64,000 nt of DNA. Origin: Ridgeia piscesae. Lineage: Eukaryota > Annelida > Polychaeta > Sabellida > Siboglinidae. Shown here piece by piece: positions 1 to 42,000 of the stretch (positions are counted from its first letter, which is position 1; each line of letters starts with the position of its first letter). The translations under genes were made by a program, and so were the position numbers. Under the pieces are notes generated by a model. The model was not told the origin of the DNA. It made no database searches and saw nothing but the letters and a program-made list of their open reading frames with translations. The stretch is taken from NCBI GenBank assembly GCA_025642075.2, contig JAODUO010000434.1:71001-135000 (forward strand), written 5' to 3'.

Positions 1-6
1 CTACAG

Positions 7-20751
<20,745 letters not shown>

Positions 20752-22985
20752 AAGCGAAAGTAACTAAAATGAAACAAAAGTTGTGAAAGACAGTGAAGTT
20801 GATGCCTATCTGTAGGAATTGGACGTGAAAGAAAACAGTAGACGTGAAAGTTGTTTTGCATTTCAGATGGTTGACTGTCACTGAGGTCGTGTAAAGTGAA
20901 AGCACAGAGAATGATGGTTCATGAAAGTGAACGGCAACTAAGAATGTTATAAAAGTTTCATGTCTCAATGACAGTTAGCAAGGTTTGGTGTGAATGCACG
21001 GATACTGTTCAGATGAAACAGTTTTTTCAAGGTTGTTTTAGTTGTTATCGCTGCTACTATCCCAGACTTTTAATTTTGTACACATGTTGATGACAAAGAT
21101 TAATAAAAAAATTCCTTGAAAGTGTAAGTAATTCAATAAATACTGATGCTCTTTTTGTAAACTAGCACCACATGTTGCTGTGGTGTTAATGCCCTTTAGT
21201 TTTTAAATAGGAAGCTTTTGCAGAGAATTAGAAGAATTTATGTTGTTACTATAATATTTGTCTTACTTAAGACTAAGAGTCATATTATTGTGGTGATAAC
21301 ATCCCCCAAAAAACAATAAACTGCCAGTTTTGTATCTTTTGTACACATTACATCACATTCCTTAGGTCTGTTAGATTAGTAGACGCTACAGTTGGAAAAG
21401 TATTGCTTACAACTGGTCTTCTCATAGACTAGTATTATAATTAGACCTACAGTGTTTGTTTCATTGCACATTTAAAAAGACACTTATCTTATGATATTGT
21501 TTATGCAGTGAACTGAGCATAGTGTATGATTCGTTATTTGCACAATAAAGGGAAAATCTAAACAGGAAATATAATTTGTTGTGTCTGACTTATGACTTAC
21601 ACTATCTTACTTATACATGATACAGTGCAGGAACTGTGACATTATTATCATAACAACTTGTAGAGCATTATTGTATTATACTTTCCGTAACCATGAATAC
21701 AATTTCAGTTTGACATCTTAGATATTTTTATTGGCTCAGGTTCCTAAAATGATGAATAATTTGTATGTCCATTCTGTTTTAGTTTATGGGGTATGTTTTT
21801 TTAATAAGTTTGAAAACTCCAATAGAATAGTGAGGCGTATAGTTAAACCTACCATCCAACCCCTATAATTAAGTGAAATTTGGCATAAGATTTTTAGCAA
21901 TCTAAAATTTTCATCATAGCCTTTACACACGGAATTCAACAGATCTGTCAGTCACATTTTCAAGGTGTCAGCGGGCAGCCAGGTAAGCTAAATTTGTTAG
22001 CAACGCAGTGTTTGTGTTACGCATATATCTGCATAAGTTGTAGTAATTGTTAGACAGTTCCTGCGTTCACAGTAAAGAAAACTAAAACGCCAGAAATAGT
22101 TGACCTATAGTGACAGCAATGCCAATGGTTATACGTAAATAGTTGTTGCAAGTACATAATTTAGCCTTCATATTGGTAGCATATATGCAGTGCAGTTGCC
22201 AACAACACAATACGTATGTAAATATGAGTGTTGCCTTGGTCCGTATTCCCGACATCTGGACTTGGTAAGTTGGTTGCTTATAACCACGGATATAACCACA
22301 GCACAGGTGTGAGCATACGACAACACACCTAAAGGTTGTAGCATCTGCATAACCTGTAGCATTTAGTAAAATTGCCAACGTTCCTAACAATTCGTTACAA
22401 CGTCGAAACTGAGAACATGGAACCAGGAAGTAAAATGTCAACAAGTCCAGGTAGACTACCATGACAAAACCACAGGTTACCACAAAACCACAGGTAATGC
22501 CTGAAATGTGCGGCGAGTCAGGTATTACTGGCTAAGTCATCATGTTAATCTAATGAAACGCTAACATTAGAATGCGTTCAGAAGTACACGTGTGCTGTGT
22601 GCTTTGAAAGCTACCACTGTATTTAGAATTCCATGCGTGTTGCCACCTGTTGGACAACGTATTGATAGAATTAATGGAGGAGGACCACTGAAACAGTGTG
22701 ACTACATTTATCAGTTTCTGCGTTGTAGAACTTGCAAATAACAGGAGTATTTAAAACAATATATATCAGAAATGATCCATCCAAAGTAGAGATGTATTTA
22801 AATTTGAACAAATGAACGCATGTGTTGTTTCTGTAATAAACCACCATCATCATAGTTGATTTTGGTGTTTACGGCACATATCATACATCCTTGTATGTGT
22901 GTGTCTACCCCATACACCAACCCACAGATACATACAAACACACATACAGTGTAATCCAGTTTCACACAAACACACATACACACGC
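20752..22985. other. SNRNP200 3' UTR and intergenic spacer
   Basis: The first 0.8 kb is likely 3' UTR. The rest is AT-rich with no shared repeat families. A 133-codon minus-strand frame at 22082-22483 resembles nothing I know. The promoter of the downstream TRIM-like gene should lie here, but no TATA box or initiator can be named with confidence. Confidence 0.5.
21102..21549 (+). promoter_or_regulatory. Candidate poly(A) signals for SNRNP200
   Basis: AATAAA occurs at 21102-21107, 21135-21140 and 21544-21549, that is 350, 385 and 795 bases after the stop. No coding sequence lies between. Which one is used cannot be told from sequence alone. Confidence 0.45.
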
Positions 22986-22989
22986 ACCG

Positions 22990-22990
22990 G

Positions 22991-23050
<60 letters not shown>

Positions 23051-23082
23051 TCACTCACTCACACACACACACACACTCCAGT
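22990..23082 (+). repeat. CA microsatellite with CACT interruption
   Basis: CA repeats with a short CACTCACT stretch, ending about 100 bases before the ATG of the TRIM-like gene; probably promoter or 5' UTR. Confidence 0.9.
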
Positions 23083-23180
23083 TTTACACTTGCACACCGC
23101 TTTTTCACATTAATTACCAACACAAAATCATATGATTCATTGCAGACTGAACAACACACTGATACCCACAAATAACCATC

Positions 23181-31366
<8,186 letters not shown>

Positions 31367-31659
31367 CGTCACAACCGATGGTCGACACACGGTCACCAAC
31401 ACAGAAAAATGTGTGTTGCAGACCACCTGTAGCCCTTTGACTTCGTCAATGTCGGCAACGTAAATTGTAGTTGTTTTCTGAACAGCGACGAAGGACAAGG
31501 AAATTGCAAATGAGATTGAATATGTTTGTACAACTGTACATAGGACCCATTCTTGCCAAACAGATAAGTCATCGTAGCAACATGTAGATATATTTGATTA
31601 TATCTACAAGGACTTGATCAAAGTATGTTTCTATTTCAATTTTTTAATGGGTACCCAAA

Positions 31660-31985
31660 AAAAAGATAGAACTTTCAACCAGTGAAGTTCAACCCAAATT
31701 CAACTGAAGTTCAGTTGAGCTTCAACTATGGAGGAGTTGAAAAACTCGTATGCAAATGAGCTCGCGTTCAACTGTTGAAGCTTAGTTGAGCTTTAACTAT
31801 ATGCAAATATGTGAGTTGAACGCGGGTTGAATGCGAGTTGAAAATTTCACATGCAAATGATCTTGCGTTCAACTGTTGAAGCTCAGTTGAGCTTCAATTA
31901 TATGCAAATATGTTAGTTGAACGCGGGTTGAACGCGAGTTGAACATTTCACATGCAAATGAGCTTGCGTTCAACTGTTGAAGTGG
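31660..31985. repeat. 101-bp tandem repeat with regularly spaced ATGCAAAT octamers
   Basis: Perfect ATGCAAAT occurs at 31750, 31801, 31851, 31902 and 31952, giving spacings 51, 50, 51, 50. The full period is 101 bp, about 2.5-3 copies. Between octamers lie GTTGAACGCGGGTTGAA and its inverted form CGCGTTCAACTGTTGAAG. It starts about 300 bp downstream of the TRIM-like stop codon. Function unknown. Confidence 0.85.
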
Positions 31986-32324
31986 GGAAACGGGTCAATT
32001 GGTGTGGTAGTGAATGCTGTTTACCATTGCTTCTTGTAAGACATAGGTATTATTTATTTTAATAAAGCGGCTACGGTTTTTCAAGACCGATGTTTTACAA
32101 CAATACGGTACAAAACAAATAATGAGTAGATCTAACATTTCAATTCGCTGACTGACTAAATGTACAGTATAAACAATGTTTTGTTGATTATGTATTTACA
32201 ATCCTGTGTGTGTGTGTGCTTGCATGCGTGCATGCGTGCATGCGTGCGTGTGTGATTTTAATATAGAGGTTGTACTTCATGATACCAGTTAACAACTATA
32301 TATATATATGATTAATGTACACAG

Positions 32325-32580
32325 TTTTGGGGCTGAGTGTCTAGAATGCCAGACTCATCCAATAGGTCAGATTGTGGGGCTGTGTCGAACTTTTGGCAAA
32401 TTCGTTCTCATTGAATAGCTCCAGACCACTCAGCTCTGAGAATGAGTAAGTGGTGGATATTTGGGTGCAAATGCATTTCGTGCATTAATTGCAGCTTCGC
32501 TGAATACTTCCCAGAGAAGTCGCGATGGTGTACGATTTAACAGGTCTGCCAGAGAGTAAAATGTATCGCTTTTAACTATA
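32325..32580 (+). mobile_element. Decayed family A SINE
   Basis: GGGGCTGAGTGTCTAGAATG, ATGAGTAAGTGGTGGATAT and CGTGCATTAATTGCAGC, then TCCCAGAGAAGTCGCGATGG and AACAGGTCTGCCAGAGAG follow the order of family A, with many changes and no intact B-box. Confidence 0.7.
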
Positions 32581-33044
32581 TTGTTGTCATTAAAAATGTA
32601 AATATGCTTTTTACATGCACAATTTGAATGATGACGAGGCATGTTGCCAATGGTAATTTCTAATTGCATTTTGTGTACTTCTGAAATCTCACAATTACTG
32701 ACAGCTGCCATACCTATCCTACGTTTAAATCTTTACTGTAAAGTTCAATAAGTCAAAATATTAATCTTAAAGTATGTTGCATTAAAATCATGCTTGACAT
32801 CATACCCACAGATCACATGAAAATCTTCTAAATACTTGATGTTTTCATCACTTGCAAGAACAATGTGATAATTATTAGTTAAGTTACTATTTCGCATTTC
32901 ATTTTCGAGACGCAGCACGGAAATGTGTTGGCGTTCGTCTCGCGTTGTAGGCCTATATTAATTATTATATAATATCTGTCTGTCTGTATCTATAACTGGC
33001 AAAATGTCCTAGGGATACATCACGCCAGTGCGCATGGTGGGTCG

Positions 33045-33935
33045 TCTGACTTAATTGTTAAAATGTTGGATTAAACTATTTTGAAATGAGTTTAGTGATT
33101 TACGTGAGACAGTGTTTGGGGTGGGAGAGAATTCCATTCTTTAATTGTTGTTGGGAAGAAGCTGTTTCCAAATATGTTTGCAGAGTATCTAATTTGCAAG
33201 AACTGACTGTCATGTTTACGTGAGGATCTAGTGTTGTGTTGGATATAGTGATCTAGCGGGATATCTATAAGGTTATGTTCCATTTTGTATATTATGCTAA
33301 GTCTTTTAATTTTTCTTCTTGTTTGGAGGGTGTCCCACTGTAGGTCTTTAAAAAGTTGGGTTACTGTTCCTGGTTCTCTAGAATAGTTTTGTGTACAAAA
33401 TCTGGCTGCTTGTCTTTGGATTCTTTCTAAGGTTTTAATATGTTTTAGGCAGTGTGGATCCCATGATGCTGATGCATATTCAAGTATTGGTCGGACAAGG
33501 GTTGTGTAGGCTATTGACTTAATGTGGGTTGGGCATTTATTTAGATTTCTCCTAATGACTCCTAGAGTCTGCTGTGCTTTCCTAGCGACTGAGTTGCATT
33601 GTGCTGTCCGATTTAATGTATTTGATATTTGTACACCAAGATAACAATGTGATTGAACAGATTTAAGTTGTTGGCCACAGAAGGTGTAAATATTTGGTGT
33701 CAGTTTTCTTGAGGCTAATGTCATTGTGAAGCATTTGGTAGGATTTAATTTCATAAGCCAGGTGTTTTGCCATTCCTCAAGTTTGATTATATCATTTTGG
33801 AGGAGAGAAATGTCATTGTCTGATTTAATTGGTTGATATAGTAGGCAGTCATCTGCAAAAAGGCGAACGTTTGAAGTGAGATTGTTGGGTAGGTCATTTA
33901 TGTAAAGTAAGAAAAGTAGGGGCCCCAGTACGGGC
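33045..33935 (-). mobile_element. 5'-truncated non-LTR retrotransposon, reverse transcriptase C-terminal part
   Basis: A continuous minus-strand frame (33092-33973) has VLGPLLFLLYINDLP, the catalytic box LFADDCLLY, NPTKCFTMTLAS, YLGVQISNTLN and LVRPILEYASASWDPH, and ends SFFPTTIKEWNSLPPQTLS. This is the palm/thumb and tail of a LINE reverse transcriptase. The expected QGS before VLGPLL is missing and upstream domains are absent, so it is a dead 5'-truncated copy although still open for nearly 300 codons. Family (CR1/jockey-like or other) not determined. Confidence 0.9.
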
Positions 33936-34560
33936 ACATGCAAATATTTTGCCAAACATGTTGCAAGTGCCACAGATTTTTAATATCGCTATACTTTGCA
34001 AACATTTCTTCATAAATTGGAAGAATCGGCATGTTTGATTGATGTGTTCGACTCGCAGCGACGCAGGCTGTCCGGTATACGACATGTTACTGGTATGCTG
34101 GCTTATACTTATACGAGCGCACGTGATATCGACGGAGACGACGAAAGTCAAGTGTGGCGACACCGTATGTTGATATTGCTAACATGAATGCATACTTTTT
34201 ACCTGGTAATCATTTTAAAGCTTATAATTTTATGTCAACGATGTATCAATTCTTCAATATGCATTAAAAAATATTTATTGACTGTAAAAGGTGAATATGC
34301 TACCTGAATTTTTACGAACCTTGTTGATATCAGTCATAAAGGGCAAAATAATTATCCGGAAAGGTACGTACCAGCTGAAAAGGGGTTATAACACTATTTT
34401 TACTTACTCATCACACACGTAATATATCAAGACTCCGCGAGGTGTCACCACTGGCGACAAAACGGGGCGCCCGAATGGCCACGAATATTAAGTGATTGGA
34501 CGGCCGATATGCGAGTTAATGCGAAAATTGTAGATGATAATAATGTGTCTTTTAAAGCAC
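33936..34560. other. Spacer, nothing recognised
   Basis: Between the LINE and the microsatellites I see no gene or known repeat; open frames are under 90 codons. Confidence 0.5.
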
Positions 34561-34563
34561 TCT

Positions 34564-34564
<1 letters not shown>

Positions 34565-34610
<46 letters not shown>

Positions 34611-34670
34611 GTGTGTGTGCGCTTGTGCGCTTGTGCGCTTGTGTGTATGGGCGTTTGTGCGCTTGTGTGC

Positions 34671-34745
<75 letters not shown>
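34565..34745 (+). repeat. AG array and GT array at the edge of the duplication
   Basis: AG repeats at 34565-34608, GCTTGTGC-type units at 34620-34670, then GT repeats at 34671-34744. The duplicated segment starts about 15 bases later. Confidence 0.93.
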
Positions 34746-34748
<3 letters not shown>

Positions 34749-35689
34749 AAAATGGCGCACGTTCCGGATGACGTAATACACATCCTAGATGACGCTGCGG
34801 TCGCTTCGTAGTCCCGGACTAGACTGCTTCCTGAAACTATGTTACTCTTAGCGTGGAGACATTCAACTAGCCATGGAAAATAGTACCAATATTATTGTAA
34901 TTTAATTTTACCCTCATTGTTTGCAATTGTACCATTCAGTGCTAGAAAATATTTCTTCCTACTGATCCCCAATCACGTGACTGCGAAGGAATTACGTCAC
35001 AAACAGCGCTCGTGAACGGCAGAGCCGGCGAAGACAAACTTTCAAGCTAATCGTTCGCCATCGAGACGGAGAATCAAGCCATACACGGAGAACATTTACA
35101 AGAAGTTACATGAACATCTAACAGATAAGTTCAAGCTATATTACCATTAACTATTTACTTAACTTTTCTATCAAATTATCTTCGGCGTTCTCCCTGGAAC
35201 AGTGGGTAGGGCACTGACGTCAAACGCAGCCGATTAACAAGAGAGTTAACTCTGGAGAACATTTCCAATAAATTACACGACAAAATATACAATACCATAT
35301 AACCTTAGCATTAATAATTTCAAAAAAGATTGTTTGCTTAGCCTTGAGTTGACGTTCCATTTGGAATAGTAGACGGGATACAGACGATGACTGGTAACTG
35401 TAAGGACGTAAGAAAAGAAGGAAGGAAAGAAGGAATGAAGAAAAAAGGAACGCGATTAAGCCTAAGGACAAATTAATCAATATGCCTATAGCAGCATTAA
35501 GTAATTCACTTAAAGCGGTAGTGCTAGCGTCAGGACACGCCTCATCCAGACCAAATTACGGGCTTCGATTGAGAGCAGGGATGGTCTGGGGCAATACGTC
35601 ATAATTTATATCCATCCATCCGTCAATCCATTAGTCATGTAGTCACTCATTCAATCAGTTCTAACTAACTCACTCATTCACACACGCAC

Positions 35690-35708
35690 GCACGCACGTA
35701 CGCACGTA

Positions 35709-35740
<32 letters not shown>

Positions 35741-36820
35741 CACAGTCAGCCACACAGCCAGACAGACAGACAACCAGTCTCGTATCTTCAACTGCACTCT
35801 GTGTCTTCTACGGCACACCGCTTCCTCCGTCCTTCCGCCTGTTCGCCTGTCCACCCACCGTTCCGCCCTCCCTCCTTCCCTCCGCCTGCCAGTCTATCCG
35901 TCTATCCGTTCATCACCCCGGTAGTCAGTCAGTCAGTCAGTCAGTCAGTCAGTCAGTCAGTCAGTCAGTCAGTCAGTCAGTCAGTCAGTCAGTCAGTCAG
36001 TCAGTCAGTCAGTCAGTCAGTCAGTCAGTCAGCCAACCAGCCAGTCAGTCAGTCAGTCACGCAGTCAGTCACGCAGTCAGTCACGCAGTCAGTCACGCAG
36101 TCAGTCACGCAGTCAGTCACGCAGTCAGTCAGTCCTTACTCATCTACTAACTAATTAACTCCTTCAGCCAACAGCCAGTCGTCCGTCCGTCCGTCACTCA
36201 CTCCCTCACTCCCTCCGTCCTTCCGTTTGACCGTACGTACGTCGGTCCGTCCATCCACACGTGGATGGGGTGGCGTGGTTGGGTGGATGGTGTGTGAGCG
36301 GTGGTTGGGTAGACAGTGGGCGTCTTCAACGACATTCCGTGTATTCAACTGCACACCGCTTCCTCTGCCCATCCGCCTGTTCGCCCGTCCACCCGCCCGT
36401 CCGCCCTCCTCCACCCCGCCCCCCTCCTGTCATTCCGTTCATCACTAAATCAGTCAGTCAGTCAGTCAATCAATCAGTCAGTCAGATAGTCAGTCAGTCA
36501 GCCAGCCAGCCAGTCTCGCAGTCAGTCACGCAGTCAGTCAGTCCTTATTCATCTACTAACTAATTAACTCACTCAGCCAACAGCCAGTCGTCCGTCCGTC
36601 CGTCCGTCACTCACTCCCTCACTCCCTCCGTCCCTCCGTCCCTCCGTCCCTCCGTCCCTCCGTCCCTCCGTCCCTCCGTCCCTCCGTCCCCCGTCCCTCC
36701 GTTTGACCGTACGTACGTCGGTCCGTCCATCCACTCGTGGATGGGGTGGCGTGGGTGGATGGTGCTTGAGCGGTGGTTGGGTGGATAGTGGACGTCTTCA
36801 ACGACACTCCGGGTGTTCAA
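35690..36820 (+). repeat. CAGT/GTCC/CACG tetranucleotide higher-order repeat, copy 1
   Basis: A ~400-bp module (CACG or CAGT array, then CTACTAACTAATTAACTC, GTCC/CCGT units, GTTTGACCGTACGTACGTCGG, ATCCAC-GTGGATGGGG, CTTCCTC...CGCCTGTTCGCC) appears about three times. CAGT runs occupy 35928-36030 and shorter stretches up to 36540. Long frames here are repeat artefacts. Confidence 0.85.
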
Positions 36821-36824
36821 CTGC

Positions 36825-37295
36825 AGTTCACGTCTTAAACTGCAATCTGTGTTTTCAGATGCATTCCGCGTTTTCAACTGCACTCCGTGTCTTCAACTGC
36901 ACTCCGCGTGTCTTCAACTGCAATCCGTGTCTTCAACTGCACTCCGCGTCTTCAACTGCACTCCGCGTCTTCAACTGCACTCCGCGTGTCTTCAACTGCA
37001 CTCCGTGTCTTCAACTGCACTCCGCGTCTTCAACTGCACTCCGTGTCTTCAACTGCACTCCGTGTCTTCAACTGCACTCCGTGTCTTCAACTGCACTCCG
37101 TGTCTTCAACTGCACTCCGCGTCTTCAACTGCACTCCGTGTGTCTTCAACTGCACTCCGTGTCTTCAACTGCACTCCGTGTCTTCAACTGCACTCCGCGT
37201 GTCTTCAAATGCATTCCGTGTTTTCAACTGCACTCCGCATCTCCAACTGCATTCCGCGTCTTCAACTGCACTCCAAGTGTCTTAAACTGCATTTC
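36825..37295 (+). repeat. 19/21-bp minisatellite (CTTCAACTGCACTCCGTGT), copy 1
   Basis: About 24 units of CTTCAACTGCACTCCGTGT or the same with an extra GT. The counterpart is at 56565-57130. Confidence 0.93.
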
Positions 37296-38707
37296 GTGTC
37301 TTGTACGTATATTAATTTTGTGTACATTGGTGATTTTACACTTTATTTAAATATAGGAGTACAGTAAAAAGAAGTATGTAACTTTGTATATTTGTAAGTT
37401 GATTCAAGGCATCAACGAAGAAGACGAAGACGACGTAAATGAAGACCAAGGAAGCATTGTGTTCATGGAAAAGAGGATATGTAGGCCGAGATTAGCAGTA
37501 GTTAGGAAACGGTTCCGGCGGACAGGCGAGAAGAAGACGCCGAGTGGGCGAAATAAATGTATAATGACAGGGTCAATACGACTATAAACTAATACAATCT
37601 TCGTGTACAATGGGTTGACGCCGGGGAACCACAAACCATAGAGTGACCGATTTTCGTTTCCTGATTCACACACTCCGCAGCATATTTGGTGTCCCCTTGT
37701 TAAGAACGTCATCGTGTATGGTTGCAGTTAATGATTAAACACTGGCGTGTTTTCAGAACGACATCATACGAGGCATGACGAGGGTAGAGGGGGGCTCATG
37801 ATCACCACACCCGCTGGAAGACAGACCCAGTCGTGTAGAGGTGTCTGTACAGAAGCCTTGCTGCGAGAACGGCGCCTCTGGTGGATACGTGGGACACTGA
37901 AATGTTGCTCTTTGACATGACACACACAACAACGTGCCGCTAATAAGTCTGAATGGTAGCGACTTGGTACAAATATAATAGTACTGAAATGTGAAGGCAG
38001 TAACGACATGGGAGATTGTCAAAATGACACAGCCCTGAACTCTCACTTCCCTTCTGTTGTTTGATACTTTGATCACAATCTCAAGTTATTTCGTACTGTT
38101 GTTCACGGAGATTTTATTTGTTGAGACACATTAATGAAATGATTAAATATACGACACATGATTGGCGTCATACTGGGGCTGTTCTGAAGACCTTTATACT
38201 TCCTGTCTGCGCAGAACAACGGTATTAGTTGTATGACCAGGAAGCTGTTAAGAGACCTTCTTTGTTATTACCATTTCAGCCGGAATACGTTTTACACAGT
38301 TATTTCACATTGTAAGGTAGCCAGTTCATTTACTTAAAATGTTTCCAGGAATCACCTCAATTGCACGAATTGCCTGTTTTAAATAGCTACCTTTCAGTTG
38401 GTCCTTACTGTGTGTATATGTATGCCATCTGGTGATGTTGTATAAACATGTACGAACACCACAATGTGGCCGTTTCTGTTTAATATTAAAAGACACACTG
38501 GGATGACATGTTCTTCTGCAAGGTTGTTCCATCGGCTTACAATCATTAATTACATTTATTATAATTTTCACAACGCTTTTCCTTTCGTTCTGACAAGTTA
38601 TCGACACAATCCCGAACGCAGTCACCGACTGGTCGCTATTTGAAAATGCATTCTGCTACACTGGTGGAATATCGCTGATAGCAACTCTACCAGTGTGGTG
38701 CATGTCT

Positions 38708-39061
38708 CTAGAAGATGCGGCAACTGCCTGTCGTAATTTGCCGCCGCCATAGCCTCCGGCATGGCATCTTCAGACAGACTTTGCGGAACTGGATGACGTT
38801 GATGACGTCAAGGACGTAATGGCCGACAATGAGCGGCAAGAGTTTCCACCAGTTCTCCCGGTATTTTAACGGCGTGTCAGTCTGGGTGACGAGAACGCTG
38901 AAGAAGATGACGGAGACGAGATTGGAGAGGACAAGGAAAATCATGTACAGGCCTTGGTTGTCGGCGGTGATACAGCGATGAAGGATGTAAGAGTGGTTCA
39001 CCATCTTGTAGTAACAATGTCCGCACTTGAAGCAATGCCGGGCACCGTGCGGCTGCACGAT
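38708..39061 (-). CDS. DHHC-like last exon, copy 1
   Basis: The acceptor (minus strand GTGTTTAG) precedes ATCGTGCAGCCGCACGG. The exon encodes 117 residues holding the second half of the cysteine-rich domain and two transmembrane helices. Copy 2 keeps an identical protein from ILHRC to the stop with a synonymous GTC/GTT change, which argues for recent duplication or allelism. An AATAAA on the minus strand (38555-38560) lies about 150 bases past the stop. Confidence 0.75.
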   Translation of the reverse strand: MVQPHGARHCFKCGHCYYKMVNHSYILHRCITADNQGLYMIFLVLSNLVSVIFFSVLVTQTDTPLKYRENWWKLLPLIVGHYVLDVINVIQFRKVCLKMPCRRLWRRQITTGSCRIF

Positions 39062-42000
39062 CTAAACACACGCACACATATAGTCGCATTAGCGTATATC
39101 CATCGCCTCATTCGCCTGTATCTATTATTTCCGAGCAACCTAGTTAGGATATTCCGAACACTATAACGCGTCTCACCTCACATATCGCACAAACACGATA
39201 ATACATCACCTACACGTTGCACAGACACACTAAGACATCGCCTACACGTAGCACATACACGATAAAACATCACCTACGCGTAGCATAGGCACGTTAAAAC
39301 ATCACCTACATGTCGCACAAACATGATAAATAATCACCAACACTTAGCACTGACACGATAACACTAACCTACACGTAGCACAGACACGATAGCATTAATC
39401 TACACGTAGCACTGACACGATAACACTAACCTACACGTAGCACTGACACGATAACACAAACATACACGTAGCACGGACACGATAACACTAACCTACACGT
39501 AGCACTGACACGATAACACTAACCTACACGTAGCACAGACACGATAACACTAACCTACTCGTAGCACTGGCACGATAACACTAACCTACACGTAGCACAT
39601 ACATGATAACACAAACCTACACGTAGCACAGACAGGATAACACAAACCTACATGTAGCACAAACACGATAACACTAACCTACACGTAGCACATACATGAT
39701 AACACAAACCTACACGTAGCACAGACACGATAACACAAACCTACATGTAGCACAAACACGATAACACTAACCTACACGTAGCACAGACACGATAACACTA
39801 ACCTACACGTAGCACTGACACGATAACACTAACCTACACGTAGCACATACATGATAACACAAACCTACATGTAGCACAAACACGATAACACTAACCTACA
39901 CGTAGCACTGGCACGATAACACTAACCTACACGTAGCACTGACACGATAACACTAACCTACACATGGCACAGACACGATAACACTAACCTACACGTAGCA
40001 CAGACACGATAACACTAAACTACACGTAGCACTGACACGATAACACAACCTACTCGTAGCACAGGCAGGATAAATCATCACCTACACGTAGCACTGATAC
40101 GATAACACTAACCTACACGTAGCACAGACACGATAACACTAACCTACACGTAGCACTGACACGATAACACAAACCTACTCGTAGCACTGATACGATAGCA
40201 CTAACCTACACGTAGCACAAACACGATAACACTAACCTACACGTAGCACTGATACGATAACACTAACCTACACGTAGCAAAAACACGATAACACTAACCT
40301 ACATGTAGCACTGATATGATAACACAAACCTACTCGTAGCACTGATACGATAACACAAACCTACACGTAGCACTGATACGATAACACAAACCTACACGTA
40401 GCACAGACACGATAACACTAACCTACACGTAGCACTGACACGATAACACTAATCTACACGTAGCACTGACGTGACAACACAAACCTACTCGTAGCACAGA
40501 CCCCATAACACTAACCTACACGTAGCACAGACACGATAACACTAACCTACACGTAGCACTGATACGATAACGCTAACCTACACGTAGCACAGACACGATA
40601 ACACTAACCTACACATAGCACTGATACGATAACACTAACCTACACGTAGCACATACACGATAACACTAACTTAAACGTAGCACAGACACGATAACACTAA
40701 CCTACACGTAGCACTGACATGACAACACAAACATACACGTAGCACAAACACGATAACACTAACCTACACGTAGCACTGACATGACAACACAAACCTAAAC
40801 GTAGCACTCACATGATAACACAAACCTACACGTAGCACAAACACGATAACACTAATCTACACGTAGAACTGACACGATAACACAAACCTACACGTAGCAC
40901 AAACATGATAACACTAACCTACACGTAGCACTGACACGATAACACTACCCCCTACACGTAGCACTGACGTGACAACACAAACCTACTCGTAGCACAGACC
41001 CCATAACACTAACCTACACGTAGCACAGACACACATAACACTAACCTACACGTAGCACAGACACACATAACACTAACCTACACGTAGCACTGATACGATA
41101 ACGCTAACCTACACGTAGCACAGACACGATAACACTAACCTACACGTAGCACTGATACGATAACACTAACCTACACGTAGCACAGACACGATAACACTAA
41201 CTTAAACGTAGCACAGACACGATAACACTAACCTACACGTAGCACTGACATGATAACACAAACCTACACGTAGCACAGACATGATAACACTAACCTACAC
41301 GTAGCACAGACACGATAACACATTACCTACACGTAGCACAGGCATGATAAATCATTACCTACACGTAGCACTGATACGATAACACTAATCTACACGTAGC
41401 ACTGACACGATAACACAAACCTACATGTAGCACAGACACGATAACACTAACCTACACTTAGCACTGATACGATAACACTAATCTACACGTAGCACTGACA
41501 CGATAACACATTACCTACAGGTAGCACTGACACGATAAATTATCACTTGCTGGAAACACAGACACGAGAAAACATGACATGATATGAAAGTTTATTTAGA
41601 ATATTGTTAACAACAATAAAACACAATTCAAACAGGCACATTTTACTACAATACTACAATGTTTCAGAGGGTTAAATTTGAAGTCAATGACTTTTGTGTC
41701 AATTTACCCCTGACACATATTTAAATAATGTTTACAAATTCATTTTCAAAGTATAACATAAGTAAACATATTTACGCATAATATAGTTAAGAGGGATGGT
41801 CCACAACCAAAACATCACAGAGAATTCTACACTTACACCCCCTTTACACAAAGAGACATTGATCGCATAGTAGAACAGATTGGCTCGCATTGAATAAGCT
41901 ATTCCCGTCTTGTAAACAAACGCTGAATATTTGATGGCAAATAACTGTAGTACGCTCTCATAAAAGATAACGTTTATGATATCTGTACATTTTAGTACAT

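Noticed and set aside
22082..22483. 133-codon minus-strand frame upstream of the TRIM-like gene
   Set aside because: No recognisable domain and no repeat family or duplicate to test conservation; probably chance.
37384..37587. 67-codon plus-strand frame with acidic and basic runs
   Set aside because: Copy 2 (57230-57390) has a 10-bp deletion inside it, so the frame is not conserved.
38326..38625. 99-codon minus-strand frame also open in copy 2 (59965-60264)
   Set aside because: Open in both copies, but the copies differ by a run of amino-acid changes at one place and by no excess of silent changes. It lies just downstream of the DHHC-like stop and is better read as 3' UTR.
39172..41545. CRISPR-like array
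   Set aside because: Eukaryotic context. The 31-bp units are contiguous with no unique spacers, so this is a minisatellite.
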